A program made the position numbers and the translations under genes. Below the pieces are notes generated by a model, which saw nothing but the letters and a program-made list of their open reading frames with translations, had not been told where the DNA came from and did no database searches. Shown in pieces: positions 1-11,923 of a DNA stretch of 64,000 bases; within the stretch, counting starts at the first letter, position 1; each line of letters begins with the position of its first letter. The stretch comes from Paramecium pentaurelia (lineage: Eukaryota > Ciliophora > Oligohymenophorea > Peniculida > Parameciidae). The stretch lies in contig CAJJDO010000043.1 of NCBI GenBank assembly GCA_905183005.1, positions 186,001-250,000 of the forward strand, given 5' to 3'.

Positions 1-1521
1 TATATGTTAAATAATTTCTGTTATTTTGGATGGCACTATTATATTAGTATCTTTTTTATCAAGATGAGTAGTTAAACAATCTATTTTCTTATTATCTTAT
101 TAAGGACTTAAAGTTAAAATATATCATACTTTGAATGTCTATTGTATTCACATTCAGTACAATGTACATCATCTTAAGTTGAATCTTATTTATCAATAAT
201 TTCAAAACTATTACAATTATCTTAAGATATCAGATTTTTTTATGAATCTTTATCATTTTTGTTTTTTTACTTTTTATGCTTTTTAGATTTCTTTTTTTAA
301 TCTTTAGTCTTCTTTTTTTCTTTACATTCTATTTCTTAAAGATCTTTTACCAATTTTTCTTTAAATTAATCTCTTATCATTCTTAAAACTCTTTTTTCAC
401 AAAAAGATTAAATTAATATAAACTTTTCTAAAGGTAAACAGTAAATATCATCAAAATTGTTATTTTCAAATATTTAATTAATTTCTTCTTCATTTATTTA
501 TTATTATTATAAAATGATAGTATTTTTATCACATATATTTTATCCATCTTCTTAAAATATAGGTTTTCTCATTATTAATTATGCCCATAATATATCTTCC
601 TATTTTGTATTTTTCTTTTTAGGTGCATTCTTAAATTCTTTACATATTTATGGTATCTAATGAAGGATTTTATATTTAACATCAACATTATTCATCCAAT
701 ATTTTTTAAGATCATCATTTTAAATTGGATTGTTATCATTTTAATTTCCTTATTAACTTTAATAAAATCTAAATTATAAATAAATTTGTACATCAAAGCT
801 ATAGCTTTTTCAAATTCATTTATTACCCAACCAGCACATGTCTAAAATGTTTTAGGATTAAACCAAATAGCATCATTAACAATATATTATTTAGCAATCG
901 TATTTAATGTTACCTTTGGTTAAGAAGAAAATGCTAATCCATTAGAACATTCAATTAATAAATTTATTATTTCTTCTAATTACCCTTGTAAACAAAATTT
1001 ATCAAATATATCATCTTAATCAATAATACAAATTTTAGAAAGTAATTTCTTATCATTTTTATAATATTATGTATACCTATTCTAAATGTAATTTCTCTTC
1101 TTCATGTGAACGCCTTTTACGAACCAAACACACAACTTTGATATCTTCATTTATTGAAGGGAATCTTATCATACAATAACTTTATACTTAGGATTTTCAT
1201 CTTTTAAAGCATAACTAGATCTTTCAACAAGTAAATCATGGAGATACATACGCATAATAAAGGTAGTTATCTTTTTTGAATTAACAGCAATCTCATTTAT
1301 ATTTTATTTCTTAACCCTAAAAATTACCACAATTAATTAAATATATATATAGCGTAAGAGCAAAAAGCAACATTTAGACAATGCTGCTTAAAAAAGTGAT
1401 TGAATTAAAATCAATACCATTGAATAAGGTCATTTTTGTAAGTGTTTTCAAATGATTCAATTGTTTCACAACCATGATTGTTGTATTTTGCAGTCAAATA
1501 TTTAGGAATGGTATAAAGCAT
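1..1521 (-). CDS. Uncharacterised lysine-rich protein, 3' end beyond the window
   Basis: Minus-strand coding with TAA/TAG as Gln. The model begins MLYTIPKYLTAKYNNHG at 1521. Long open segments include one with VNDAIWFNPKTFQTCAGWV, one with a Lys-rich run near 250-330, and LTTHLDKKDTNIVPSKIT near the left edge. A 23-nt GTA...TAG intron joins two of these frames near 795, and a 20-nt intron is likely near 90. Other joins, near 1330, 1170 and 530, need a frame change for which I could not find a convincing intron, so there are either unseen introns, sequence errors or decay. A Cys pair (CTEC) near 150 might belong to a zinc-binding site, but this is only a guess. I do not recognise the family. 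The gene is upstream of, and divergent from, the coiled-coil gene at 1941. Confidence 0.55.
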
Positions 1522-1940
1522 GTATAATTGTAAATTTTATAATTTATTAATTATTGTACTCTTTAAATTTATATAAATAAGGCATGACTTATTGTATTAA
1601 TGATTTTACTTTAATATTTAAATATCTTCTAGTTTGTATTTAAAATTTATTACATCAGAAATGAAATAAATTAATTTCTATTTTTTTATTAAGTATTCCA
1701 TCATATAATATAATATTTAATAAATTTAAGTCCATTATCTATAATTTTGTTAGTAATTATTTACTATTTAAAACTTTTATTATTAGTTTATTGATAAGTT
1801 GTGACCTCTGTTTAAATCATCTTTAACTTTAAATAGGAATAATCTTAGATTTGATTTAATGTATAGAAATGAGAGTGATATATGAAAGGCTTTATAAATT
1901 TTATTATACAATAATTTTATTGTAACAAATTAATTGATTA
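1522..1940. other. Intergenic gap between divergent genes
   Basis: About 420 bp of AT-rich DNA between the starts of two divergent genes. It must hold both promoters. I see no long frame and no clear motif in it. Confidence 0.5.
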
Positions 1941-4168
1941 ATGTCATCTCTTATTAAAAAAGATTAAAAGAAAGCTCCAAATTAGTACTTAGATTTTGAT
2001 TAATTGACTCATAAGAAATATCACTATGATCAAAAGAAAGCAAATGAATAATCTATTAAGTAAGAATAGTATATTCAAGATCTTAAAAAAGCGTATTTTA
2101 GTTAAATAATTATTAGTTATGATTAATAAAAATTAGAGATTGAACCTTTATTCTAGAAAGTTGAATTGTTATAGATAGAGAGAAAATAATTGATGGATGA
2201 AATTGAATAATATAAAATGAGTTAAATGGAAATTCTTAAAAAATATGAATCTGAATATTAAGAGAAAGATAAATTAAATAAAGAATTAACAAAGCTTAAA
2301 TCATAAATTTAAGCATAATAGAAGATGTAATTGCCAAAAGAATTTTAAGATAAAAAATGTCATGAATTAAAAGAATCATTATTTGTTACAATTAAAGATA
2401 TTATGAAGGACTTTTTAGATAACTATAATCATATAATGGGATTTAAAGATGAAATTGAATGTATTTATATAATTTGATAATTTAAGTGTCTAATAATTTA
2501 TTAGATGAATTACTTTAACAAATTGATGATTCAATTAATATGTTTGTAGAGAATTTACCTTCTTAATCAAACAAATAATTACAATCAGAAGAGATTCAAC
2601 ACTTAAAAGAGTAAATTGAAAAAACTCTATAAACTGTCTCAAATTTATAATCTGAGAATTAAGATTTAAGTACAGCTTTAGATATTGAAAAATAACATAA
2701 AGAAAAAATAATTAATTAAAGAAATAACTAATAATAAGTAATCAATCAATTAAATAATTAAATTGAAATAATTATTAATGAAAAGAAAGTTCTTGAATCC
2801 TAAATGTAGGAAATTTAAATGAAAAATCTAGAATTTTAATAAGATATATGTAGAGTAAATGATTTTAAAGAAGAGGAGAATGAAAAATTAAAAAATGAAT
2901 TTATTGATTCAATTAATGAGCTTTAAAAATAAATATCAAAATTATAAATAGAAAATACTAAATTAACAACATAAATATAAAATAATACTTAATAATAAAA
3001 TAAAGACAAAGAATAATTAAATAATAAACTTAGAGAATTAGAAAGTAAGCTTAATTAAGAAGAGATTAAATATGAATAAAAATTTAAAGAAGTAATAAAT
3101 AATATAATAATAAATAGATGGCAAGAATTGAAAAAGAAATGATTTAATATAAAGCAGAAGCAACCAAATTATTTGAAGAAAATAATTTATACTAGAAGTA
3201 ATTGGAAGTAATCAAAGATAAAAGAAAGCAGGATAAAGAAGTTCTCGATAAATAAAAAGAAAAATTCAAAAAACTTAAATTACAATTATAACAGACTGAA
3301 TAAGAATCGTAAACTAAAATAGTCTAATTAGAAGAATAAATAGCATAACTTACATAATAGTTAGAATAAGATAATTCTAAAGAATAAATCAATTATAATA
3401 CAGAAGTTCTAATGGAAAAAGAACTAGAATTATCAAAATTAGATTAACTTCTTTCAGAGTAATTCATATATATTATATTTAGATCAACTTAAAAAATCAA
3501 CGAATAAAAGTAGCTTATTGTAGAAATGAAAATTTAGATTAATTCATTTTAATAAGAATTACAAGAATTAAAACTTACAAATTAATAACATTAAGAAAGA
3601 AGAGCAGTTGCATTTAGTGAAATTAATCGTTTAGAATAATAGAATTCTATTTAAAAATAAGTAATTTTGGATATCAATATATTAGCGTATTAATGATTAA
3701 GATATAACTATAAAATAACTATAATCTGAAATATAAGAACTATAGAAATAATCTAAAAGTAATTCTCAATAAAATCAAGTACCTATTCTTAATCAAAGTT
3801 TTACTAAAACATTTATGGTTGAAGGCAATAATAATCTAGACTCATCTAGATTATCTGATACAGATACTTAAATCTCGAAGACTGCCAAAGCTGCTAATTT
3901 AATTTTGAATGGCTTGAATTATTTTAAACTTAGACCTTAAGTTACTATTCAATAGGTTGAAGATCCAGATAGAAAAATTGCTGAAAAGGCTTTATAAAAG
4001 TAAGCAGAAGAGTTGAAATTCAATTTAGAATAATTATATAAAAGTTTCTTATCTACTTTATTACTTAATCAAGTTAATGATGAAAAGTTTTTGAAGTTTG
4101 AGAGATAAATAAATGAATGTGTTAAAAGGACATAAGATTTACATGATAATATTGAGGATTTCTTTTGA
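1941..4168 (+). CDS. Gln-rich coiled-coil protein, 708 aa
   Basis: The gene starts MSSLIKKDQKKAPNQYLDFD and ends HDNIEDFF before TGA. Four introns were placed: 2461-2486 (26 nt), 3092-3117 (26), 3459-3482 (24) and 3661-3685 (25). Removing them leaves exactly 709 codons. Nearly the whole product is rich in Leu, Glu, Lys and Gln in heptad-like spacing, as in long coiled coils. A short Ser/Thr-rich stretch near residues 560-600 is followed by a last helical segment (RKIAEKALQKQAEELKF). There is no signal peptide and no membrane segment. Such proteins are common in ciliate cytoskeleton and basal bodies, but nothing here identifies one, so the function is unknown. Confidence 0.85.
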
Positions 4169-4233
4169 TTTTATGATCAATTTTGTAGATTAATACTTTA
4201 AATAATTCTTATGAAAATAAAATAATAATTAGT

Positions 4234-4659
4234 ATGAAATTATAAATATTTATTGGGAAACTGTTTACATGTCTAATTTTGATTTGGGAAGGAATGCAAA
4301 TGATAGATTTACCTATAAAAGTGTTATCCAATTTTATAAATCATCATTAATTAATTTGGAGATTAGGTGAATAATTTTTTATTGAGAATTTTTCTGAAGA
4401 TGTATGATATAGTATTTAATATATAATATAGAATAATCCTTTTTCTGGAGAATAAAATTATAAATTCTTTGTAATCACATTTATTTAAGGGTTGGGTTTT
4501 TTGTAAATTATGTTGGCTACATTTATATTTTTTGGAAAAACTTGGGCTAGTATTATTTAAATAGGAATTATTTTAATGAAATCATATTAAGGAATTGAAG
4601 AATATTGTTTTTTAGAATTAATATTCACAATGGGAAGAATAGGAAGTTTAATGATATGA
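4234..4659 (+). CDS. Small membrane protein, DoxX-like topology, 131 aa
   Basis: There are two exons with a 30-nt intron at 4402-4431 (GTATGA...ATATAG); the spliced frame is 132 codons with stop. The product starts MKLQIFIGKLFTCLILIWEG and has hydrophobic segments at the N-terminus and at about residues 72-90 and 95-110 (FFVITFIQGLGFLQIMLATF). Size, spacing and the opening GKLFTCLILIWEGMQMIDLP resemble the DoxX/SURF4-type fold of the next gene, which lies 65 bp downstream in the same orientation. The pair may be diverged tandem paralogues, though this is inferred from topology rather than strong identity. No catalytic residues are evident. Confidence 0.7.
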
Positions 4660-4723
4660 GTTTATTAAAATAATGTATATACGTGTATTAGTATATAATA
4701 AAAAAATCTTTAAATTTAATAAG

Positions 4724-5310
4724 ATGAGTTGCTGTTCATTCATTGGAAGAGTTTTATTGGCTGTCATTTTCATAGGTGCAGGAGTAGACAAATTAACTTA
4801 ACCACAATCTTCTGTAGGATTTTTGAATAGTAGATATCCAGCCTTTTATAAACATTTGGAAACTACAACAAAATAATACAATGTTCAACTTCCAGTTTAA
4901 TTAGTAAGATATTGTCTTAATATTTTTAGTCGCCCACATCAATCAAGCAATAATCCAATGAAATCATTTTAGGAGTAGGTGGTGCTGAAGTGCTTTTGGG
5001 CTTACTCGTCATTTTTAATTAAGGATGGGCAGGAAAATTGTTGTCTTTATTGACTTTATCATTTGTTGCTGTTATTCACAACCCCTTTATTCATGGAACA
5101 ACATAAGCGTAATTTTAATAAACATTTATAAATAGTGAAAAATTATCAGAATAAATCCAATCATTATGGACATTAGGTATTGCTGGCGCTTTATTGATTG
5201 TTGGTGCTTCATCAAGCAAAACTTGTGCTCCAGCAGATCCCAAGGCAACCGGAAAATCAAAGGGAGTAACACCAACTGCCCAACCAAGCAAGAAGGCCAA
5301 GAGAAATTGA
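4724..5310 (+). CDS. DoxX-like four-helix membrane protein, 186 aa
   Basis: The start is MSCCSFIGRVLLAVIFIGAG. A 26-nt intron (4904-4929) gives 187 codons including TGA. The pattern GRVLLAVIFIGAGVDKL at residues 8-24 is typical of the first helix of DoxX-type proteins. Further hydrophobic helices are EIILGVGGAEVLLGLLVIF, LLSLLTLSFVAVI and LWTLGIAGALLIVGA. The C-terminal 40 residues are Lys/Pro/Thr-rich and probably cytosolic. DoxX family members act in redox or membrane complexes in bacteria, but their role in ciliates is not established, so no function is assigned. It lies between the 4234 gene and seryl-tRNA synthetase, all on the same strand with short gaps. Confidence 0.75.
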
Positions 5311-5389
5311 GAAATTTAAATAAATATATATGATAATAAGAGCATTTCGAATATTTTTTTAAAGTCATTTTCCAAAAATTAAATATTCA

Positions 5390-6854
5390 ATGGGATTAGA
5401 TATCAATTTATTAAGAGAAGACAAAGGTGGAAACCCTAATTTAGTGAAGGAATGGTGTTAAAAGAGATTTTAAGATCCAGCAATAGTTGATAAGGTTATA
5501 GCTCTTGATTAAGAATGGAGAAAAGGTACTCAAGTTTTTAAATGAATTTTTAGCAAGATTTAATCTTGATCAACTCAACAAAGAATATGGTATTGCCAAC
5601 AAGAAGATTGCTGAAAAGAAAAAGGCCAATAAATAAGACCCATGTGTTGAGGAAGTAGAATAAGCCAAAGAAATAGATCTTAAAATTAAAGAAGCTTAAA
5701 AAGTAAGACATTTTATCTAATATCTAGATTGAATAAGAATAAGAGAAAATCTTAACCTAAACACTTAACAAAATTGGAAATTTAGTCCATGAATCAGTAC
5801 CAGTATCCAAGGATGAAGCTTAAAATAAAATTGAAGTAACATGGGGCTAAATTCCTAACATTCAAGTCAATAGTACTCCAGGCAGATGTCACCATCATGA
5901 AATCTTGTTTATGATTGATGGTGTTGACCTTAAGAGAGGCTCTAAAATAGCTGGTCACAGAGCCTATTTCCTTAAGGGACCAGGTCTCCTTTTGAATTAA
6001 GCTCTGGTAAGCTATGGAATTCAATTCCTCAATTAAAGAGGTTATACCCCAGTCTAAACACCCTTCTTCATGAAAAAAACTTGTATGTCAGAGACAGCTT
6101 AATTGTCTGATTTTGATGACCAATTGTACAAAGTACGAACAATTTTTTGTATAATTTGATAGGTTACTGGTAATCCAGATGATGAAGATCTTTATCTTAT
6201 CGCAACATCAGAATAGCCTATTTCTGCTATGTATAGAAAAGAATGGTTAGAACCTAAAGATCTACCAATAAAATATGGTGGTAGTTCAACTTGTTTTAGA
6301 AAGGAGGCTGGAGCTCATGGTAAAGATGTATGGGGAATATTCAGAGTTCATCAATTTGAAAAGATTGAGCAATTTGTTATTTGCCCACCTGAAGAATCAT
6401 GGAAATTCCACGAAGAAATGATTACTGCTGGATAAGATTTTGTGAAATCTTTAGAATTACCTTATAGAGTAGTCAATATAGTTTCTGGAGCATTAAATGA
6501 TGCTGCAGCCAAAAAATATGATTTGGAAGCTTGGTTCCCAGGATATAAAGATTATAGAGAATTATAATCTTGTTCAAATTGTCTTGATTATTAATCAAGG
6601 GCTCTTGAAATTCGTTTTGGTGCTAAGAAAGGGGATGAGAAAGAGAAGAAGTATGTACATATGCTTAATGCAACATTATGTGCAACTGAAAGAACCTTGT
6701 GTTGTATTTTGGAGAATTATTAAACAGAAACTGGAGTTAAAGTCCCTGCTGTTTTAGTAAATGATTAAAACAATATTTTTAGTAACCATTTGTCGGCAAG
6801 GATTTCATTCCTTACGTTAAACCATTGCCTAAGAAAGAAGATCTTGGTGCATGA
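5390..6854 (+). CDS. SARS1: Seryl-tRNA synthetase, cytosolic
   Basis: This class II aminoacyl-tRNA synthetase charges tRNA-Ser with serine. Four introns (5526-5553, 5703-5727, 6133-6162, 6757-6782) leave 452 codons, hence 451 aa, the normal length for eukaryotic cytosolic SerRS. The N-terminal coiled-coil arm (GLDINLLREDKGGNP at the start, Lys/Glu-rich helices to about residue 115) is followed by the catalytic core. Motif 2 is TCFRKEAGAHGKDVWGIFR and the late serine-site/motif 3 area contains SCSNCLDYQSRALEIRFG and HMLNATLCATERTL. The start ATG at 5390 directly gives the conserved MGLDINLLRED opening. All key motifs are intact, so the enzyme should be active. Several Gln codons are TAA or TAG, which is strong evidence for the ciliate code, since this gene cannot be a pseudogene in a free-living cell unless another copy exists. 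Confidence 0.96.
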
Positions 6855-6988
6855 AGAATATTATATACAAATAATATATTTTATAAAATTCAATATTCCA
6901 TCATTAATCTAATGGTGCGTTATTAATAATATTGTTTATTTTATTATCCTATTTTTATTAATTCTTTTATTAATTATTATTACATTTT

Positions 6989-7705
6989 TCACCTTTATTC
7001 TTTTATTATTTATTTACATTTAAATTCTATTCTTAATTATTTAAATTAGCTTTATAATTCTAAAAACTTTTTCTTTAATTTTCTTATTCTAAAGGTACCT
7101 TTAATTTAACAGTCTAATATTTCAATTCTTAAATTAATTTAATAAATACCATCCCCAAGTATTATAGGTATTTCACAAACACTCTCTTTTCTAAAAACAT
7201 TCATTTATTCTGTTATTTTTTATATTTTTTATTTTATATCCTCTGGTAATTCTACATCTTTTTTTGTAAACATATAAACACAATTTATTCTTTATATCTT
7301 CATAACCTTTTATAAATGTGCCCTTATAATATTAATAAATATAATATACCTTGTTTCCTCTTTAGCTAATATTATTTACTAATTGTATTTCCAAAATACA
7401 GTTGAAGCTTATAGTAAAATATCTGTTATTCTTGAAATAATAATAATATTATTTTACGATTAATCATATATTAATATCAAAGCCAAAAAATTAGATTAAT
7501 TTGCTCTTAATTTTCTTATTGCACTTCTTATTCCAACTTTTGTTGATACATATTATGATAATTCTTAATCATTTATAATTTATTGAATGCTCTTGACTAA
7601 ATCTTAAGATGCATATTAATCTAATGTTCTGAAATTGTATTCAAAAGGTTGATGAAGACAAGTACGAATTGGTTATTTACGCTTTTCTTTTATTTGTTGT
7701 TTCAT
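6989..7705 (-). CDS. Uncharacterised protein, about 238 aa
   Basis: A single minus-strand frame of 239 codons opens MKQQIKEKRKQPIRTCLHQP and ends in a basic, helical tail. One internal GTATAT...TAAG stretch of 27 nt (about 7320-7350) could be an in-frame intron, so the length may be 9 residues shorter. The middle part (VCEIPIILGDGIYQINLRIE) is well mixed in composition and looks like a folded domain rather than coiled coil. No signal peptide, membrane segment or motif I recognise is visible. It lies convergent with the SerRS gene and about 40 bp downstream of the next minus-strand gene. Confidence 0.6.
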
Positions 7706-7741
7706 GGAAAAATTGTTTTATATATTAAAATAAATATAAAT

Positions 7742-8424
7742 TCATTTATTAGTTGAACTTGAACTTTAACCAGAGTTTTCTTGAAAATTTCTACTCTGTT
7801 ATTTTAGTGTCATATAATCAGCAAGTATCAATTTAAGCCATTTCCAAGTCTATTTAAGAGAAGGTTGTTCTCGAAATGAATTGTCTGGATGGCAACTAAT
7901 CACCATTTGCAAAAGAGATTCTATAAATTTATGTTCATGGGAATATTTAGATCTTCCTTAATATAATAATACTTCAAAATTTGCAATTCTTCAGATATAT
8001 CTTAATGTAATTTATTTGTTGTGATTACTTCTTATTCCAATTTTAATATACTTTTTTTCAATTCTATATTAATCTTTTGTAATTAACCATTATGCATAAT
8101 TTCACTATGTAATTTATCAGACATTTGCTACAGTTCCTTATTTAATTCATCAATATATTTCTAATTTCTATTCGAATTTTTAAATTGCTCTTCTAACTCA
8201 ATTTTTAAATCTTAAACTTGATTGATAAGCAATTATTCCACCTTTCTTAATTACACAATTATATCATTTAATTTTTATATTTCCTAATCCAAATTTTATT
8301 ATTATCTAGGTAATGATCGACTATATGATTTTTTTTAGAGATCAGAATTTAAAGATTTCCTTGCTGTATATGAATCTGAAGACAAATTTGCTTCTGCATC
8401 AGTCTCCCGAATGGAATATAACAT
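7742..8424 (-). CDS. Coiled-coil protein, about 225 aa, with one unresolved frame change
   Basis: The start MLYSIRETDAEANLSSDSYT lies about 65 bp beyond the trichocyst gene stop. A Ser/Arg-rich head is followed by a long Leu/Glu/Gln coiled coil (residues about 50-140) and a C-terminal part in a second frame containing EHKFIESLLQMVISCHPDNSF and ending QSSSSTN K. The two frames meet near 7960, where I find no standard intron of the right phase. The tail is too protein-like to be chance, so an unrecognised splice, a sequence error or a frameshift mutation is present. Family unknown. Confidence 0.6.
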
Positions 8425-8488
8425 TGAAATTTTAACGAAATTTAATAATAAATATATTATATTTTGAAGGGAATTATTGGTGTTAATA

Positions 8489-9652
8489 TCACTATCTAAA
8501 TATGCCTCCCTTTTTTAAAGCATTTTCAGCATCCTTAATAGCTAATAACTCATTATCGTATTATTAGATTAAGGTGTTATGTGATGCAGTTCTTAAATTA
8601 AAATAAAATGATACCTTTCAATCCATCTATTTTATGTGGCAGAGAGATTATCTTCAGCTTCAGCCAAATTGATTCTTGCGTCATTCAAAATTGCATTAAG
8701 TGCCTTAATTTCTCCATCCTTAGTCTCAATTTCAGCTTATAACAAAGGAATCAAGACATCTCTAATTCCAGTTATTTTAGCCTAGATTTCTGATAAGATA
8801 TCTTATTGTAATTTAGATTATGAATCATATTGATTTTATAATGAGGTTTGTCCATCAATCAAAGATTATCTTAATTGATTCATATAATTTATGACTTTAT
8901 TTAAGTTTTCTTAATCAACATAATTGTTTTAAGCAATTTATGTCAATGCCTTTACTAATGGTTAATAAAACACTCTCTTTGAAGATAATTATTTAAGACT
9001 AAAATTATAGATGTATATCATACTGATTATGCATCTTTTAAGAAACCTCTTTGATATTTTCTGCCTTTTATAAAAGTGATGTTTCATCTTTGACTTCATT
9101 CAATAATGCAATAGCCTAATCTAAAACTGCAATAGTGTCAGCATATTCATTAAATTATCTAGTGAATACAGATTTATCTGAATTGATTTAAGCTTCTTTA
9201 GCATTGAATAATTTAGTTGCATCATAAAGATCTTATTTAGCTTCTGTCAAAAATTATTGTAATCTGCTTCTTTCATCTGTTAAGTCTTTTACATCTACTT
9301 CTAATTAGGCAATCTGAATGTATAGGTTTCCAAAATTACCTTGTTTTTGTAGTCTGTTATTTGATTTTAATAGTATTGAACATCTGCTTGATATTATTGA
9401 TATTCTTATTCATAGAATGCATTTTCCTCATTCTTTCTTTCTTTGAAGGATTCAGCCAATTCATCAAGAGCAGCAAATAGCTATTGGAAATTGAAGTCTT
9501 TTGATGCCACTTCTGATAAACCCACAATAACTGATTGGAATGCATGTACAGATTCTCCAGTTGCTGACAAAATTCCTTAGCTATATGATCATGAGTCTTA
9601 TATACTTGGCTAATGTCAAATACAAAAGAGACAATGTAATGAATGCTTTCAT
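8489..9652 (-). CDS. Trichocyst matrix protein-like secretory protein, 354 aa
   Basis: Four introns of 25, 26, 25 and 23 nt give exactly 355 codons. The product starts with a clear signal peptide, MKAFITLSLLYLTLA, and then consists almost entirely of amphipathic helix with many Gln, Leu, Ala and Asp residues, for example NKVINYMNQLRQSLIDGQTS and EIETKDGEIKALNAILNDAR. Signal peptide, length, acidic coiled-coil composition and absence of other domains match Paramecium trichocyst matrix proteins. These are processed in secretory granules and assemble into the crystalline core that expands on exocytosis. Which subfamily it belongs to, and where it is cleaved, cannot be told by eye. The family call is inference from composition and architecture, not from a search. 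Confidence 0.82.
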
Positions 9653-9711
9653 TTATTTAATTATATATCCGTTTTTATATGTAATGTGATATACAATTAT
9701 TTATTATTTAA

Positions 9712-10723
9712 TCACTTTGATTTTTCATTCCTATTTAGCATCATTTCTTAATCAACACTCATAATCAAATTAATCTACAATCAAAACACTTGTATTACTT
9801 TCTATAAGTCAGAATAAAACATTCCTATAAAAAATGAATTCATCAAATATAAACTATATGACAGTGTCGAATATATCTCGCTAACCATGTTTGCAATAAA
9901 ATCTTCTGATGCACTTAAACCATCATTTAAACTTGGTTCTCCTTAAGCCATTGGCATACCCATAAAAATACTAATGAAATTCACCGATATAACTAAAATA
10001 GATTAATTAAATATCTATTCAAATACAAGCAGTAAATAAAAAGCAAATTACAGTAAATAAAGCTGCTTTTATTTGTTAACTCAAAGAAAATGGTTATAAT
10101 TGATTTCTGAGTTTAGATGTTTAAGAACCCTATTTATAACACATGTAATAGCTTGTGAATAAGAAATTCATAATAAACGAAAAGGTTAATAAAATTCTGT
10201 CTTCGGTATCTAAAATGATATATATTTCTATACATAGAAAATTGGATTGATTTTTATATTCAATTGGCAGTAAAGCAAAAGCTAGAAATGCTAGATGGGA
10301 TAAAACTCCACTTAAAAATATCTAAAATGAAAAGACTTTATGTGGAATTGATCTAGTTGAATAACGTTTTCTAATAGGTTTTGATTAATTGGCTTAATAA
10401 ACCAAATAATATATAATAATTCCCATCAAACTTATTAAAGCATTTCCAATCTATAAAATATAATTTATTAAATATAATACAGTAAATAATTAATTCTTTT
10501 AAAAAGGCAACTCTAAAAACAGAGGGAATATTTAAGCCCTTGCATATTAAAACTGACTTAAAATAGCTGCAGATAAAACTATCAGTGACATTGATAAATA
10601 TATTGGTGGCAACATCTTAATTTGTTATTTCAAATTGGTTTATGTTTGAAGTACTTAATCTTTATCAGTTATGCTAATAAATGATTGTTGTTCGTCATCT
10701 CTTGAAATCTCATTCAATATCAT
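9712..10723 (-). CDS. Multipass membrane protein, possibly Frag1/DRAM/Sfk1 family, 299 aa
   Basis: Four introns (30, 24, 34 and 24 nt) leave exactly 300 codons. After a polar head of about 35 residues there are six probable helices: PIYLSMSLIVLSAAILSQF, IGNALISLMGIIIYYLVY, HKVFSFQIFLSGVLSHLAFL, LTFSFIMNFLFTSYYMCY, AALFTVICFLFTAFISVNF and a last one near SYSLYLMNSFFIGMF. An extracellular-type loop with FPLFLELPFQKNQLFT after helix 1 and the six-helix layout recall Frag1/DRAM/Sfk1 proteins, some of which act in GPI-anchor remodelling or autophagy. The family call is weak; the reading frame is secure. It is followed by the trichocyst gene on the same strand. Confidence 0.75.
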
Positions 10724-10774
10724 AGGCACTCTTTAAAAAACGAATAAAATATATATAATAATTATATTAAAAAA

Positions 10775-11876
10775 TCAAACCTTATAATTCTTATTTTAAC
10801 TTTTAGCATGACGACTATAATTTTCTAGATATTAGCTGTCTAAAGTAAGATTCTTATGTCCAATAGAAATGTCTAATTTTTTCCCCTTGATTGTAGACTC
10901 TCTCATTTTAGGTCTTTATTTATTAAATAATGAATACCTAGAATTTGGCAATACCTAATATTATTATAAGCTAATTTCAGGTTCATCCTACTCTGTTTTA
11001 ATTCTAATTTCTTAAAAATTCTTTTTTCCATTAACTACTATACTATTATTAATATTTTAATTGATGTTTATGTAATTATTGTTAACCTAAGGAGTTCTCT
11101 TATAGAAGGTCCCACCTATGCTATAAATCTACAATGGAATTACTTTTAATTATTCATTTATTTTTATTAAGTAATTTTCAAGATTTGTTGAATATATTTT
11201 GATTTATTTTTTTTCTCAGATGATAATGTAGGAGTAGCCCTAAAACCAAGATTTGATGAAGGTTTAGTAATCACACTCTCCCTGCCTTGACTTTGACTTG
11301 CTGCATTTACAGACAACTCGGTAGGTTTTGTAATTGATGTATTAGATATATTGGTTCCTCGTAACTTCTACATTCTAAATTAAAAATTTCATTTACCTAG
11401 AAGACTTTAAATTTGGAGCATAATTAAACTGTTTAGATTTTGATTGAGATTCATCGACAATCTGATCTGTTAATTTCATTAATCTTTCATTAAGAGCCTT
11501 CATGAAATGGGGTTAAGTTGCATCAGTCAATCTATCCAAATTATCACAATTTAAGTTATAAGATGTAACATCTTTTAAGGATTGCAAAGATGTATCTGAT
11601 GAAGATTCATAGTTCTCTTTAGGAAATTTGAAAGTGTGGTTAATTTTACAATTTCTGAACCTAGAATTTATATGACTATATATATAACTTCATTTCTATT
11701 TCTAGTTTGAAATCTTCAACTTCGTAATCTTCATCTGGTTATGTTTTCATAATCAATTCTGCAGGTGCTTATGGTTTAACAATTTTCTAAAATATCAAAT
11801 ATTTCATCAAATCTTTATCAACAATTTTAGGTTATTAAACTTATGGACTTTTGGACTTCTTATTTCTGTTGGACAT
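10775..11876 (-). CDS. Uncharacterised disordered protein, 342 aa
   Basis: Three introns (28, 22 and 23 nt) give 343 codons. The product starts MSNRNKKSKSPQVQQPKIVD and is rich in Ser, Lys, Asn and Gln throughout, with basic clusters near the C-terminus (RPKMREST, GKKLDISIGHKN). One helical segment, HFMKALNERLMKLTDQIVDE, stands out near residue 120. No domain, signal peptide or membrane segment is seen. The stop is 52 bp from the start of the next minus-strand gene. Function unknown. Confidence 0.75.
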
Positions 11877-11923
11877 AAATCTATAAATCTATATTAATAA
11901 TAAAAATAAATTATAAGACAAAA

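Noticed and set aside
5115..5368. Two overlapping minus-strand frames
   Set aside because: They are antisense to the DoxX-like gene, which splices cleanly to 187 codons.
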